From the NCBI GenBank assembly GCA_002725285.1, contig PBRC01000054.1, positions 1-37,349 on the forward strand: a stretch of 37,349 nt of DNA. Reading direction: 5' to 3'. This document shows, piece after piece, positions 1 to 7,880 of the stretch. A program made the position numbers and the translations under genes. Source of the DNA: Gammaproteobacteria bacterium. Its GTDB lineage: Bacteria > Pseudomonadota > Gammaproteobacteria > Pseudomonadales > Azotimanducaceae. The notes under the pieces are model-generated. The model worked only from the letters and a program-made list of their open reading frames with translations. It ran no database searches and was not told the origin of the DNA. Every line of letters begins with the position of its first letter. The first letter of the stretch is position 1.

Positions 1-103
1 AGCCTTCAGCTGCTCTTGGTAATGAGCCTTCAGCTGCTCTTGGTAATGAGCCTTCAGCTGCTCTTGGTAATGAGCCTTCAGCTGCTGATAAAGAGCCTTC
101 AGC
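1..103 (+). repeat. 24-bp coding tandem repeat
   Basis: Three perfect copies of a 24-bp unit lie at 1-24, 25-48 and 49-72, followed by a shortened 21-bp copy (73-93) and the first ten bases of a fifth (94-103). In the frame of the GldG-like gene each unit encodes the octapeptide PSAALGNE, so the repeat adds whole residues without shifting frame. The array starts at the window edge, so the true copy number is unknown. Confidence 0.95.
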
Positions 104-680
104 CCATATTGCGGCAACCGATGATATCAACGTCATTCTTGTCGCGGATACCGATTTGCTGTCCGATCACATGTGGGTTCAGGTTCAGAACTTCTTCGGC
201 CAGAGAATCGCCAGTCCATGGGCAAATAACGGAGACTTCGTCACTAACACGGTTGATAACCTGGTGGGCAGTGCGGCGTTAATCAGTGTACGCAGCAGAG
301 GGAGGTTTTCAAGACCATTCAATGTGGTGCAGGATCTGAGGCGAGAAGCTGAAACCCGGTACCTTGAGAGCGCCAATGATCTACAAGCTCAGCTGTCGGA
401 AACAGAGCAACAGTTATCGGCGCTTGAAACGTCAAGAAGTGAGCAGGGTTTACTCAGTCTGTCACCTGAACAAGAAACCGCTCTGGTTGAGTTTCAGCAA
501 GAGAAGTTACGTATCCGCAAGCAGCTTCGAGATGTCCGCCATCAACTGGACAAGGATATAGAAGGCCTTGGTTCAATGCTGAAATTCCTCAATATCGCAC
601 TGATCCCGATATTGCTGACATTAATGCTATTGATGCTCAGCTATGCAAAGACGGTTAAGAGGTCATCAAATGAACCGTAG
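3..680 (+). CDS. GldG-like ABC auxiliary protein, 3' part
   Basis: The frame is open from base 3, so the 5' end lies outside the window. After the PSAALGNE repeats it reads a conserved block (INVILVADTDLL, then a WVQVQNFFGQ segment), which is the typical late part of GldG/ABC-type auxiliary proteins of unknown substrate. A charged heptad-rich stretch (about 345-565) predicts a coiled coil, and one membrane helix (about 585-650, LNIALIPILLTLMLLML) precedes a short basic tail. GldG-family proteins work with a GldA ATPase and GldF permease, presumably encoded just upstream. The stop overlaps the DUF4340 start by 11 bases, which indicates translational coupling. The family call rests on pattern recognition; the transported substrate cannot be read from sequence. 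Confidence 0.7.
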   Translation, partial: PSAALGNEPSAALGNEPSAALGNEPSAADKEPSAHIAATDDINVILVADTDLLSDHMWVQVQNFFGQRIASPWANNGDFVTNTVDNLVGSAALISVRSRGRFSRPFNVVQDLRREAETRYLESANDLQAQLSETEQQLSALETSRSEQGLLSLSPEQETALVEFQQEKLRIRKQLRDVRHQLDKDIEGLGSMLKFLNIALIPILLTLMLLMLSYAKTVKRSSNEP

Positions 681-1611
681 CTGGATACAGGGACTTGGCG
701 TCGCAATCGCCGTGATGTTGGCCATTGTTGTAATTGACAGTGTTCCCAGGCGGTCATCCGATGGACAGATGGAACAGTACATGCTGCCCGGGTTGCATAC
801 GGAATTAGGTAAGGTCGAGAAGATCGTGCTTGTCGGACGAGAGACGACAAGCACGCTGCAGCTAAACGACGGTAAATGGACCGTAGCAGAAAGATACCAA
901 CTTGAGGCGAAGTTCGAAAAACTGGCCAGCCTGCTTAAAACACTGGCTGATTCAAAACTTAAGGAACGTAAAACAAGGAAACCAGAGAACTTCGATGTTC
1001 TCGGTGTCAATGCAGAAGAAGCAACAGAAATAAAGGTGGTCACGCCAGACGGGCGTTACTCGGTACTGGCAGGAAATTCGGATCAAAAACGCAAGGGTCA
1101 GTACGTGAGGTTGTTCGAAGGCGAAGCAGTTGCCAATCAGGTCTGGTTGACAGATCAGGTCGTGGATATTTCATCAAGTCCGGCAGATTGGCTCGAGGAC
1201 GAGATCATTGATGTTGAAGCCGATCGCATTCAGGAGATTAGCTATACCCAGGAACAGGAAGTGCTGGGTGTAGTTCGTCAGGATGGACAACTCAAGATTT
1301 CTGACTTACCGGCAGATGCAGAACTAAGGTACTCATCGGTAGTTGACACCCTGGGCAGGGCGCTTAGTAATGTCCGAATGCAGGATGTACTGCCAGCGGC
1401 AGAAATCGACTTTAGCGGCGCAGGTTATGCCCGATTCAGATTGGAAGATGATCTGGAAATAAAGATTCAGCTTGTCGAGCGAGCAGGGAAATACTGGATT
1501 CAGCTTCTTGATCATGCAAAGTCAGAGTGGGCTTATGAGGTCAACAGGATTGCTTATGAGAATCTCACCAAACGGCTTGGTGACCTGTTAAAGCAGGAAT
1601 CGGAGGAGTAA
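670..1611 (+). CDS. DUF4340 domain-containing protein
   Basis: A 313-residue protein with an N-terminal membrane anchor (WIQGLGVAIAVMLAIVVID) and a long extracytoplasmic portion. The middle contains the pattern typical of DUF4340: a tract ending in KLASLLKTLADSKL, then the FDVLGVNAEEATEIKV core. DUF4340 proteins usually follow GldG in putative ABC export operons, as here. I chose the ATG at 670 over the in-frame ATG at 643 because AAGAGG lies about seven bases upstream and the start then sits in an 11-base overlap with the preceding stop. Biochemical function is unknown; an accessory role in an ABC complex is inferred from context. Confidence 0.75.
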   Translation: MNRSWIQGLGVAIAVMLAIVVIDSVPRRSSDGQMEQYMLPGLHTELGKVEKIVLVGRETTSTLQLNDGKWTVAERYQLEAKFEKLASLLKTLADSKLKERKTRKPENFDVLGVNAEEATEIKVVTPDGRYSVLAGNSDQKRKGQYVRLFEGEAVANQVWLTDQVVDISSSPADWLEDEIIDVEADRIQEISYTQEQEVLGVVRQDGQLKISDLPADAELRYSSVVDTLGRALSNVRMQDVLPAAEIDFSGAGYARFRLEDDLEIKIQLVERAGKYWIQLLDHAKSEWAYEVNRIAYENLTKRLGDLLKQESEE

Positions 1612-1614
1612 TCA

Positions 1615-2400
1615 GTGGCATACAAATTCATCGAACTCGAACAGGAAGGGCATGTTGCGCACGTGATCCTGAATCGACCTGAGAAAATGAACGCGCTTAA
1701 CAGCGGCATCATGGAAGAGGTTGAGACAGTATCGCGGTCGTTTCTGAATGACGAACAGACCAGAGTGGTGATTTTTTCCGGCACGGGTAAACACTTCAGT
1801 TCTGGTGCTGATTTAACTCAAGGAGCCAGTGCTGAACGTTCAATGTTAATGAAGCGTCGTGATGCGGGCCTTGGCGCACGGATGATAAGAGCGATTCTCG
1901 AGATCAATCAGGTGACGATTTCAGCAATCCAGGGTGCAGCATTAGGCGGTGGTGCCTGCATTCCTACCGCCTGTGATTTTAGAATCGGCAGTGAGGATTG
2001 TTTTGTGGGTTATCCGGAGGTAAATCTGGGTATGAACCTGATGTGGCATTCCTTACCCCTGTGTGTACGTTTGATTGGTCCTGCCCGAGCTAAACGCATG
2101 ATCATGTTGGGTAGCCGGGAGAATGCCGAAACACTGCAGAATTGGGGATTCCTGGACCAGGTCGTGCCGAGAGAACAGCTGAAGGCAGCAGCTATCGAGA
2201 TGGCAGCAGAGTATGTTGCTCAACCCCCCATTGCAGTTCAAATGATCAAGCAGAGCATCAACGCGGTCAGCGCTGCGATGGACGATGCTATCATGCACAT
2301 GGATACTGATCAGAATATACTGACTAATATGACCGAAGATCGAGCTGAAGGAATCAGGGCGTATTTTGAGAAACGCGAACCGAAGTTTAAAGGGGATTAG
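1615..2400 (+). CDS. Enoyl-CoA hydratase/isomerase family protein
   Basis: A 261-residue crotonase-fold protein starting with GTG, with GGAGG about eight bases upstream. The oxyanion-hole segments FSSGADL (61-67) and AALGGG (108-113) bind and polarise the acyl-CoA thioester. The second catalytic glutamate is present (E135 in YPEVNLG). The position normally held by the first glutamate of enoyl-CoA hydratase 1 (GGGCE) is occupied by Cys (GGGAC, C115), so classical hydratase chemistry is doubtful and an isomerase, hydrolase or other crotonase activity is possible. It begins three bases after DUF4340 and ends in a stop-codon overlap with the convergent biotinyl protein. Role in fatty-acid or acyl-CoA metabolism is a family-level inference. 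Confidence 0.85.
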   Translation: MAYKFIELEQEGHVAHVILNRPEKMNALNSGIMEEVETVSRSFLNDEQTRVVIFSGTGKHFSSGADLTQGASAERSMLMKRRDAGLGARMIRAILEINQVTISAIQGAALGGGACIPTACDFRIGSEDCFVGYPEVNLGMNLMWHSLPLCVRLIGPARAKRMIMLGSRENAETLQNWGFLDQVVPREQLKAAAIEMAAEYVAQPPIAVQMIKQSINAVSAAMDDAIMHMDTDQNILTNMTEDRAEGIRAYFEKREPKFKGD

Positions 2401-2618
2401 GACTCGATTAGCGCAACGACCTGATCTTCAACGACACTGTCTTCCTCTTTTACCATCAGCTCCTTGATGGTACCGGCACAGGGTGCTTCTATCGGGATCT
2501 CCATCTTCATGGATTCAAGTATCATGATGACGTCTTCGACTTCTACCTTATCGCCAACTTTAACTTCTATTTTCCAGACAGTGCCTGTTATTTCTGATTC
2601 AACTTCTTGTGTTGCCAT
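2397..2618 (-). CDS. Biotin/lipoyl carrier domain protein
   Basis: A 73-residue stand-alone biotinyl domain. The biotinylation motif ESMKMEIP places the modified lysine at K38, and the flanking hairpins (EITGTVWKIEVKVGD, APCAGTIKELMVKEED) have the usual two-fold symmetry of BCCP domains. Such small carriers serve acyl-CoA carboxylases, carrying carboxybiotin between carboxylase and transferase subunits. No carboxylase subunit is in the window, so its partner is unknown. It follows the serine hydrolase by nine bases on the same strand and is probably cotranscribed. Its stop overlaps that of the enoyl-CoA hydratase family gene on the other strand. Confidence 0.88.
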   Translation of the reverse strand: MATQEVESEITGTVWKIEVKVGDKVEVEDVIMILESMKMEIPIEAPCAGTIKELMVKEEDSVVEDQVVALIES

Positions 2619-2627
2619 AGTGATGTC

Positions 2628-3821
2628 TTACTCTATGATTGATTGGTATGCGGTAACTCTGAGTTCTCGCCTGATTGGATAGGATGATGAAGGTAACAGC
2701 TGAGTCAGCAATATCACCAACAGTTCTTCTGATGGGTCAATCCAAAAATAGGTGGAGGCTGCACCGCCCCATGCAAATTCTCCTGGCGTGCCGAGAATTT
2801 GTGCAGTTGCAGGATTGATCATGACCGAAAATCCCAACCCAAATCCGATGCCATCATAGGGTGTCTCACTGAATACGGGTTGACCCATACTGGTCAGGTC
2901 ACCATTGTTCGGAAGATGGTTGCTGGTCATCAATTCGACGGTCTTGCGGCCAAGAATCTGAACGCCATCCAACTCGCCTTTGTTTAACAACATTTGACCG
3001 AATCTGTGATAGTCATGGATGGTTGATACCAATCCTCCGCCACCGGAATACAGTTTGTGTTTTTTCAGGTAGATACTGGTTTCAGGAGAATCTACTAAAC
3101 GCATACCATCGTCATCGGTATGTTCATAGTTCGCTGCAAGTCTATGAACCTTGTCCGCCGGGACGTGAAAGTCAGTGTCGTGCATCCCTAGTGGATCGAG
3201 GATTTGCTCGCGAAGAAACTCGTTAAATGGTGTGTCAGAGATTTTCTGTACAAGATAGCCACATACGTCAGTGGCGACGCTGTAACTCCAGCGAGATCCG
3301 GGCGTGAATAGCAACGGGATGTCGGTCAGTTTTTCAATCATCTGTTCGAGATCATCTGATTCCTCAACCGCCTGATCGCGATACATCTCGTCGACAGCGG
3401 TCGTACGCATGAAGCCATAAGTCAAGCCAGAAGTGTGAGTGAGCAGATCGCGAATCGTCATTTCCCGTTCGGTCGCGACGTTGCCGTTTTCCCCATAGAC
3501 TTCCAGGTGCTTGAATTTTGGAATATAACGGGAGACTGGATCGTCCAGCTGAAAATTGCCATCTTCGTACAGCATCATCAGCGTGGTACTGGTTATCGGC
3601 TTGGTCATGGAGTAGATACGAAAAATCGTGTCTTCTGCCATATCCTTGTCTGCTTCAACATCCATCTTGCCTTGAGTCTGCAGATGCGCGATCTTTCCTC
3701 TTCGCGCGACCAGCGTAATGGTCCCGGCTAGCTTCCCCTCATCGATATATCGTTTTGTGAGATGATCGATTTTGTAGAGTCGAGCGCCGGATATGCCGAC
3801 GTCTTCTGGGGTTACTTTCAT
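2628..3821 (-). CDS. Serine hydrolase, class C beta-lactamase/esterase family
   Basis: A 397-residue protein of the beta-lactamase-fold esterase type (EstB-like). The nucleophile motif SMTK is at residues 71-74 (IYSMTKPIT), and the second motif tyrosine is at Y180 in RWSYSVATDV, the YSV version usual in esterases rather than the YxN of true AmpC enzymes. The LLTHTSGLTYG segment is also characteristic. There is no obvious signal peptide, so it is probably cytoplasmic. Likely reaction: hydrolysis of short esters or amides; natural substrate unknown. It lies 37 bases downstream of the alcohol dehydrogenase gene and 9 bases upstream of the biotinyl carrier, forming a minus-strand operon. Confidence 0.88.
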   Translation of the reverse strand: MKVTPEDVGISGARLYKIDHLTKRYIDEGKLAGTITLVARRGKIAHLQTQGKMDVEADKDMAEDTIFRIYSMTKPITSTTLMMLYEDGNFQLDDPVSRYIPKFKHLEVYGENGNVATEREMTIRDLLTHTSGLTYGFMRTTAVDEMYRDQAVEESDDLEQMIEKLTDIPLLFTPGSRWSYSVATDVCGYLVQKISDTPFNEFLREQILDPLGMHDTDFHVPADKVHRLAANYEHTDDDGMRLVDSPETSIYLKKHKLYSGGGGLVSTIHDYHRFGQMLLNKGELDGVQILGRKTVELMTSNHLPNNGDLTSMGQPVFSETPYDGIGFGLGFSVMINPATAQILGTPGEFAWGGAASTYFWIDPSEELLVILLTQLLPSSSYPIRRELRVTAYQSIIE

Positions 3822-3858
3822 AACGGCATTCTTCAGTCGTTTCGCCGGGTCAAGGTGT

Positions 3859-4941
3859 CTAGTCGAACATGATGACGTGGCGTGCTTCCTGCCCGGTTTT
3901 CAAAGCATCAAGCGCATCGTTGATCTGATCTAGTTTGATATGTTTCGAGATCATCTGATCGAGATGCAATTTGCCGTTCAGATAGAAGTCCACGAACTGT
4001 GGCATATCCACTCGAAATCGATTTGAACCCATGTTCGATCCTTGAATTTTCTTTTCTGCGAGGAAATCCACACCGTGTAGTTCAACCATTGTCCCAACAG
4101 GAATCATGCCAATGACAGTTGCAACACCGCCTGCTCCCAGCATTTGAAATGCCTGCTCGGTCGTGGCCTTAAGACCGATTGCTTCGAAGGTGTAGTCGCA
4201 ACCCCCCTGGGTCATCTCAACGACTTCCCCCACGGCGTTTCCTGAACCCGCGTTTACCGTATGAGTTGCACCGACAGACTTGGCGATCTCAAGTTTCGCG
4301 TCAACCATGTCAACGGCAATGATTTGTCCTGCACCCGCAATAGCGGCACCATTGACCGCAGCCAGGCCTACACCACCACACCCAATGACAGCAACCTTCG
4401 ATCCAGGCTCGACTTTCGCGGTATGAAACACGGCACCGACGCCAGTTGTCGTTGAGCAGCCAATGAGAGCGGCTCGATCCATGGGCATATCTTCCCTCAC
4501 CTTAACGAGGGCATGCTCGTGAATAAGCATTAATTCAGCAAAGGAAGATAGATTCAGGAATTGATGAATGGGTTGCCCATCCTGCAAAATCCTTGATTCC
4601 TCATCAGGCTTGCGAGAAACGTCTGGAGAACTGCAAAGGGCCAGTCGTCCTGTCAGACATTTATCACAATGACCGCAGAAAGCTGAAAGACAGGTAATGA
4701 CGTGATCACCCTTCTTTACGTATGTCACTGACGAGCCCACTTCCTCAACAATACCGGCACTTTCATGACCTAGTATGGTCGGCAGCATGTAGGGGTAGGA
4801 ACCATCCATAAAATGCAGATCACTGTGGCAGACTCCCGCTGCAATCGGCCTGACGAGAACTTCTCTTGGGCCGGGCTTGGAGACCTGACATTCTTCGATT
4901 TCAAGCGGTTTATTCGCCTCTCTTAAGACGGCTGCTTTCAT
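3859..4941 (-). CDS. Zinc-dependent alcohol dehydrogenase (MDR family)
   Basis: A 360-residue medium-chain dehydrogenase. Catalytic zinc ligands are C38 (GVCHSD), H59 in the GHE motif and C162 (IGCSTTTG). The structural zinc site is C89, C92, C95 and C103. The Rossmann motif GCGGVG at 187-192 is followed by an acidic residue after the second strand (AVDMVD), which favours NAD over NADP. The overall pattern resembles class III-like and NDMA-type alcohol dehydrogenases. The start is ATG with AGGA upstream. It is the first gene of the minus-strand run with the serine hydrolase and biotinyl carrier and is divergent from folK. The alcohol or aldehyde substrate is not predictable. Confidence 0.9.
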   Translation of the reverse strand: MKAAVLREANKPLEIEECQVSKPGPREVLVRPIAAGVCHSDLHFMDGSYPYMLPTILGHESAGIVEEVGSSVTYVKKGDHVITCLSAFCGHCDKCLTGRLALCSSPDVSRKPDEESRILQDGQPIHQFLNLSSFAELMLIHEHALVKVREDMPMDRAALIGCSTTTGVGAVFHTAKVEPGSKVAVIGCGGVGLAAVNGAAIAGAGQIIAVDMVDAKLEIAKSVGATHTVNAGSGNAVGEVVEMTQGGCDYTFEAIGLKATTEQAFQMLGAGGVATVIGMIPVGTMVELHGVDFLAEKKIQGSNMGSNRFRVDMPQFVDFYLNGKLHLDQMISKHIKLDQINDALDALKTGQEARHVIMFD

Positions 4942-5076
4942 GATCTTGCTTCCTTAAACATAAATTAGATGATCGTAAAGCTACCATGATTGCAAAGCGA
5001 AAAGCTATGCACCGGGTCATGACATTGTCACTTGAGCTGTGTGGCTGAGAGCAAAGAAGTTTTGAAGTAAACTGGA

Positions 5077-5568
5077 ATGATGCAGAACGACGTGTACATA
5101 GCGCTTGGATCAAACCTGGGAGATCGGCGAGACAATCTGAATCAGGCCATTGAGAAGATGACCGATCTGCTGCATTGCAGGCTGGATCGTTCCTCTTTTT
5201 GGCAGTCTCAGCCTGACGGAATGGCAGATGATGCAGGTCTGTTTATGAACGCAGTTGTCAGGGCAACGACCGACATGTCAGTTCGAAACTTGTTCGGTCG
5301 ACTCCAAAAGATTGAAGAACAGATGGGAAGACCCAGAATTCACCAGAAGAACATCTCCCGAATCATTGATCTGGATATCATCCTGTTTGGCACAGATCAG
5401 GTGAAAGAACCCGGACTGGTCGTACCACATCCACGGTTTCATGAAAGACTGTTTGTTTTATTGCCGTTGTCTGAACTGGCAGCGGATCTTAATTTGCCAG
5501 GATGTTCTCTTTCGGTTGATGATCTAATTGCTGCTGCCCCAGCCATAGATATCAGTCGGCTGTCATAG
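5077..5568 (+). CDS. folK: 2-amino-4-hydroxy-6-hydroxymethyldihydropteridine pyrophosphokinase
   Basis: A 163-residue HPPK, which transfers pyrophosphate from ATP to the pterin in folate biosynthesis. The N-terminal signature YIALGSNLGDRR, the central R...IIDLDIILFG metal-binding motif (two aspartates) and the PHPRFHERLFVLLPLSEL block are all present, and the length matches the family. Two adjacent ATG codons (5077 and 5080) are both plausible starts and no strong Shine-Dalgarno sequence separates them. It is monocistronic here, divergent from the alcohol dehydrogenase, with no other folate gene nearby. Confidence 0.94.
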   Translation: MMQNDVYIALGSNLGDRRDNLNQAIEKMTDLLHCRLDRSSFWQSQPDGMADDAGLFMNAVVRATTDMSVRNLFGRLQKIEEQMGRPRIHQKNISRIIDLDIILFGTDQVKEPGLVVPHPRFHERLFVLLPLSELAADLNLPGCSLSVDDLIAAAPAIDISRLS

Positions 5569-5659
5569 CTTCTAGTTCAGCCTCTTTCTTGGCTGCAGCG
5601 GGTGGATTGATGGTTTGCTTGACCAGTTCCGCAACGGCGCTGCTCAGATCCGCGACATT
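5552..5659 (-). pseudogene. Short open remnant, unidentified
   Basis: Reading the minus strand between the acyl-CoA synthetase and folK gives 35 sense codons (NVADLSSAVAEL through EAELEAMTAD) directly after an in-frame TAG and ending in TGA inside the folK 3' end. The composition (alternating Ala/Glu/Lys, amphipathic) looks like the C-terminus of a real protein, yet there is no ATG, GTG or TTG near its beginning. I do not recognise the family. It may be the residue of a deleted gene, or coincidence. Confidence 0.3.
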
Positions 5660-5682
5660 CTAAGGCAGGACACTTACCATTC

Positions 5683-7227
5683 TCAGGGCCTGTGGGTAGC
5701 TTTCGCGGGCCAGTATTCATCCTTCAATCTGGATTTATAGAGTTTACCGGTAGGGTGTCTGGGTAATTGTTCGATGAAATCCACGCTCCTGGGACACTTA
5801 ACGTGTGAGATGCGATTACGACAATATTGTATCAACTCGGTTGCCAGTTCTTCACTGGCGTGTTCCGGTGCTAGGAGCTGCACAACTGCCTTAACTTCCT
5901 CACCGAATTCACTGTTGGGTACGCCAATGACTGCTACATCTGCGACTGCTTCATGGGTAATGAGAAGGTTTTCAATTTCCTGCGGATAGATGTTCACTCC
6001 ACCGGAGATAATCATGAATGATTTGCGATCTTTCAGATAAAGGTATCCGTCATGATCGACGTAACCCATATCACCCAGAGTTGACAAGCCGTGTGCCGTT
6101 TTTACTTCAGCCGTCTTCTCGGGATCCTTGTAGTAGCTGAAATCTGAACCATTGGCGAAATAAACGGTACCCTGCTCACCGATTGACAGCTCATTGCCGT
6201 CATCGCCAAGGATGTGTAATTCGCCATGAATAGCCCTGCCAACGCTACCCTTGTGGCTTAACCACTCTTCACTAGTTATGGCTGTTGATCCATTCGCCTC
6301 CGTACCGGAATAGTACTCGTACAGTTTTGGACCAAACCAATCAATCATTCTTTGTTTGATTTCAATCGGGCAGGGAGCCGCAGCATGGATGACATATTCA
6401 AGGCTGGAAACGTCATGTTGATCTTTTATTTTCTCAGGAAGTTTCAGGAGTCGGACGAACATAGTTGGCACCCACTGACTGTGAGTGACCTTAAATTGTT
6501 CAATAAGCCTGAGCGAATATGCCGCATCGAACTTCTGCATAATTGTCGATGAACCACCCAGGCGTGTAACCATCATGTTGTAGCGCAAAGGGGCTGAGTG
6601 ATACAGAGGAGCGGTAGATAGGTAGCGTGTTCTGTCGCTTATGTCATGCAGTCTGACTCTGGTCTTAAATAGTGTTGAAACGGTTCCAAGAGCCGATTGC
6701 TGTAGCGGAAAGCGAACCCCCTTTGGGACACCGGTTGTGCCTGACGAGTAAATCATCTCCGCACCTTCACACTCATCAGGGATTGATGTTCCGGGAAACT
6801 GATCAATTGCCTGTTGCCAGTTCTGGATCTGGTATGGGACCTCATCATGCGAATCATCCACCAGATAGATCTTGAGACAGGAGAGTTCTGCAAGATTCAA
6901 CCGTTCGAGATACTGGTGCGCGGTAATCAGCATCTTTGCGTCAGAGTTCTTGAGGATGTATTCGATCTCAGCCGACTGAAAGAAGGTACTGATTGGGGTG
7001 TAGTACAACCCTGAGCGTTGAGCAGCCCAGGTTATCTGCAGATATGAAACATGATTGTGTAACAGAATGGCGATGCCATCGCCGGGTTTGAGGGACTCAT
7101 GCCGGAACAGATGAGCGGTCTGGTTGGATACCTTGTTCAGTTGTTTGTAGGTGACCGTCTCACCTGATTCAGCCATACAGTAAGCAATCTTGTCACCTTG
7201 ATGTGCGGCGTGAATTCCTGGATGCAA
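5683..7227 (-). CDS. Acyl-CoA synthetase (AMP-binding)
   Basis: A 514-residue ANL-superfamily ligase that activates a carboxylic acid as acyl-AMP and transfers it to CoA. The P-loop MIYSSGTTGVPKG is at 158-170, the YYSGTEANG adenine motif and the LGDMGYVDHDGYLYLKDR hinge region follow, and the catalytic lysine lies in HPTGKLYKSRLKDEYW at the C-terminus. It begins with TTG (7227): no ATG occurs in frame between the preceding stop and the conserved N-terminus. It starts eight bases after DUF1820 on the same strand, suggesting cotranscription. Substrate chain length is unknown; the sequence resembles fatty-acid CoA ligases. Confidence 0.9.
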   Translation of the reverse strand: MHPGIHAAHQGDKIAYCMAESGETVTYKQLNKVSNQTAHLFRHESLKPGDGIAILLHNHVSYLQITWAAQRSGLYYTPISTFFQSAEIEYILKNSDAKMLITAHQYLERLNLAELSCLKIYLVDDSHDEVPYQIQNWQQAIDQFPGTSIPDECEGAEMIYSSGTTGVPKGVRFPLQQSALGTVSTLFKTRVRLHDISDRTRYLSTAPLYHSAPLRYNMMVTRLGGSSTIMQKFDAAYSLRLIEQFKVTHSQWVPTMFVRLLKLPEKIKDQHDVSSLEYVIHAAAPCPIEIKQRMIDWFGPKLYEYYSGTEANGSTAITSEEWLSHKGSVGRAIHGELHILGDDGNELSIGEQGTVYFANGSDFSYYKDPEKTAEVKTAHGLSTLGDMGYVDHDGYLYLKDRKSFMIISGGVNIYPQEIENLLITHEAVADVAVIGVPNSEFGEEVKAVVQLLAPEHASEELATELIQYCRNRISHVKCPRSVDFIEQLPRHPTGKLYKSRLKDEYWPAKATHRP

Positions 7228-7235
7228 ATGGAGCT

Positions 7236-7565
7236 CTAGTCAGGTTTTTTCGGCGTGAAGGCAGGGGTTGGAAATGGTGAAACATTGGTACCCTTGGCTT
7301 CAGAAATTTTTCCGACACCTTCCTTGGCAACTTCGTCGATTCGAACAATTGAGTGCATTGGAATATAACTTCGGCTTACGCCTTCAAATTCAGACTTGAG
7401 TTTTTCTTCTGAAGGATCCACCAGCATTTGAGATCGTTCGCCAAAAACGAGTTCATCGATCTCCACAAAGCCATAGAGATCGCTCGAGTAGATCTGATGG
7501 GCATAAATCTCAAAGATCTGACCTTGATTGTAGAAAATGACCTTATAGATTGGCGTACTCGACAT
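7236..7565 (-). CDS. DUF1820 family protein
   Basis: A 109-residue soluble protein carrying the conserved DUF1820 core (IYKVIFYNQGQIFEIYA near the start; FEGVSRSYIPMHSIVRIDEV in the middle) and a proline-rich tail. The family is common in gammaproteobacteria and is often found beside miaB, as here on the opposite strand. Function is unknown. Its upstream region is shared with the divergent miaB transcription unit. Confidence 0.85.
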   Translation of the reverse strand: MSSTPIYKVIFYNQGQIFEIYAHQIYSSDLYGFVEIDELVFGERSQMLVDPSEEKLKSEFEGVSRSYIPMHSIVRIDEVAKEGVGKISEAKGTNVSPFPTPAFTPKKPD

Positions 7566-7656
7566 AAATTCTGACTCGCAAGTGATGATTATAGTGTTCG
7601 GTTTATACCTAACAATGTCAACAGATTGCTAATATGGTTGTTTCTGGCTGAATTTC

Positions 7657-7678
7657 AAGGGGTATTCGGCTACCCCTT
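7657..7678. promoter_or_regulatory. Perfect 8-bp inverted repeat
   Basis: AAGGGGTA (7657-7664) and TACCCCTT (7671-7678) are perfect inverted repeats around the loop TTCGGC. The structure lies between divergent DUF1820 and miaB, 15 bases upstream of a perfect -10 hexamer, i.e. over the expected -35 position. No T-run follows on either strand, so an operator is more likely than a terminator. Confidence 0.55.
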
Positions 7679-7693
7679 CATGGACTCGGTGAC

Positions 7694-7699
7694 TATAAT
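7694..7699 (+). promoter_or_regulatory. Candidate -10 box for miaB unit
   Basis: A perfect TATAAT hexamer at 7694-7699, about 40 bases upstream of the leader ORF and 180 bases upstream of miaB. No good TTGACA match exists 16-18 bases upstream, where the inverted repeat sits, so the promoter may need an activator or be controlled by a protein bound to the repeat. Confidence 0.45.
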
Positions 7700-7737
7700 G
7701 GCGACCCTTTTTTTAACTCCTGTCTGCGCGTCCAGAG

Positions 7738-7875
7738 ATGAATAGCACTTACTTAAACTCAATTGAATTGTTGACGAACCCTGATAGCTGGGTTGATTCT
7801 CTGGCAAAATGCCTTAAGCCACAAGCATTCTGCCCGGAGACTGAAAAGCAGGATTCACACGCAGCAGGATTTTGA
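7738..7875 (+). CDS. Candidate 45-residue leader ORF upstream of miaB
   Basis: An ATG-initiated ORF begins about 40 bases after the TATAAT hexamer and ends with TGA at 7873-7875, five bases before the miaB ATG. The product starts [12 protein letters not shown] and ends DSHAAGF; it has two cysteines and no membrane segment or recognisable domain. AGAG immediately precedes the ATG, a weak ribosome binding site. Because miaB lacks a strong Shine-Dalgarno sequence, translation of this ORF could feed ribosomes to miaB. Coding status is unproven. Confidence 0.4.
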   Translation: MNSTYLNSIELLTNPDSWVDSLAKCLKPQAFCPETEKQDSHAAGF

Positions 7876-7880
7876 CTGAG

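Noticed and set aside
643-669. ATG at 643 as the DUF4340 start
   Set aside because: No ribosome binding site and it extends far into the upstream gene; ATG 670 has AAGAGG at the right distance.
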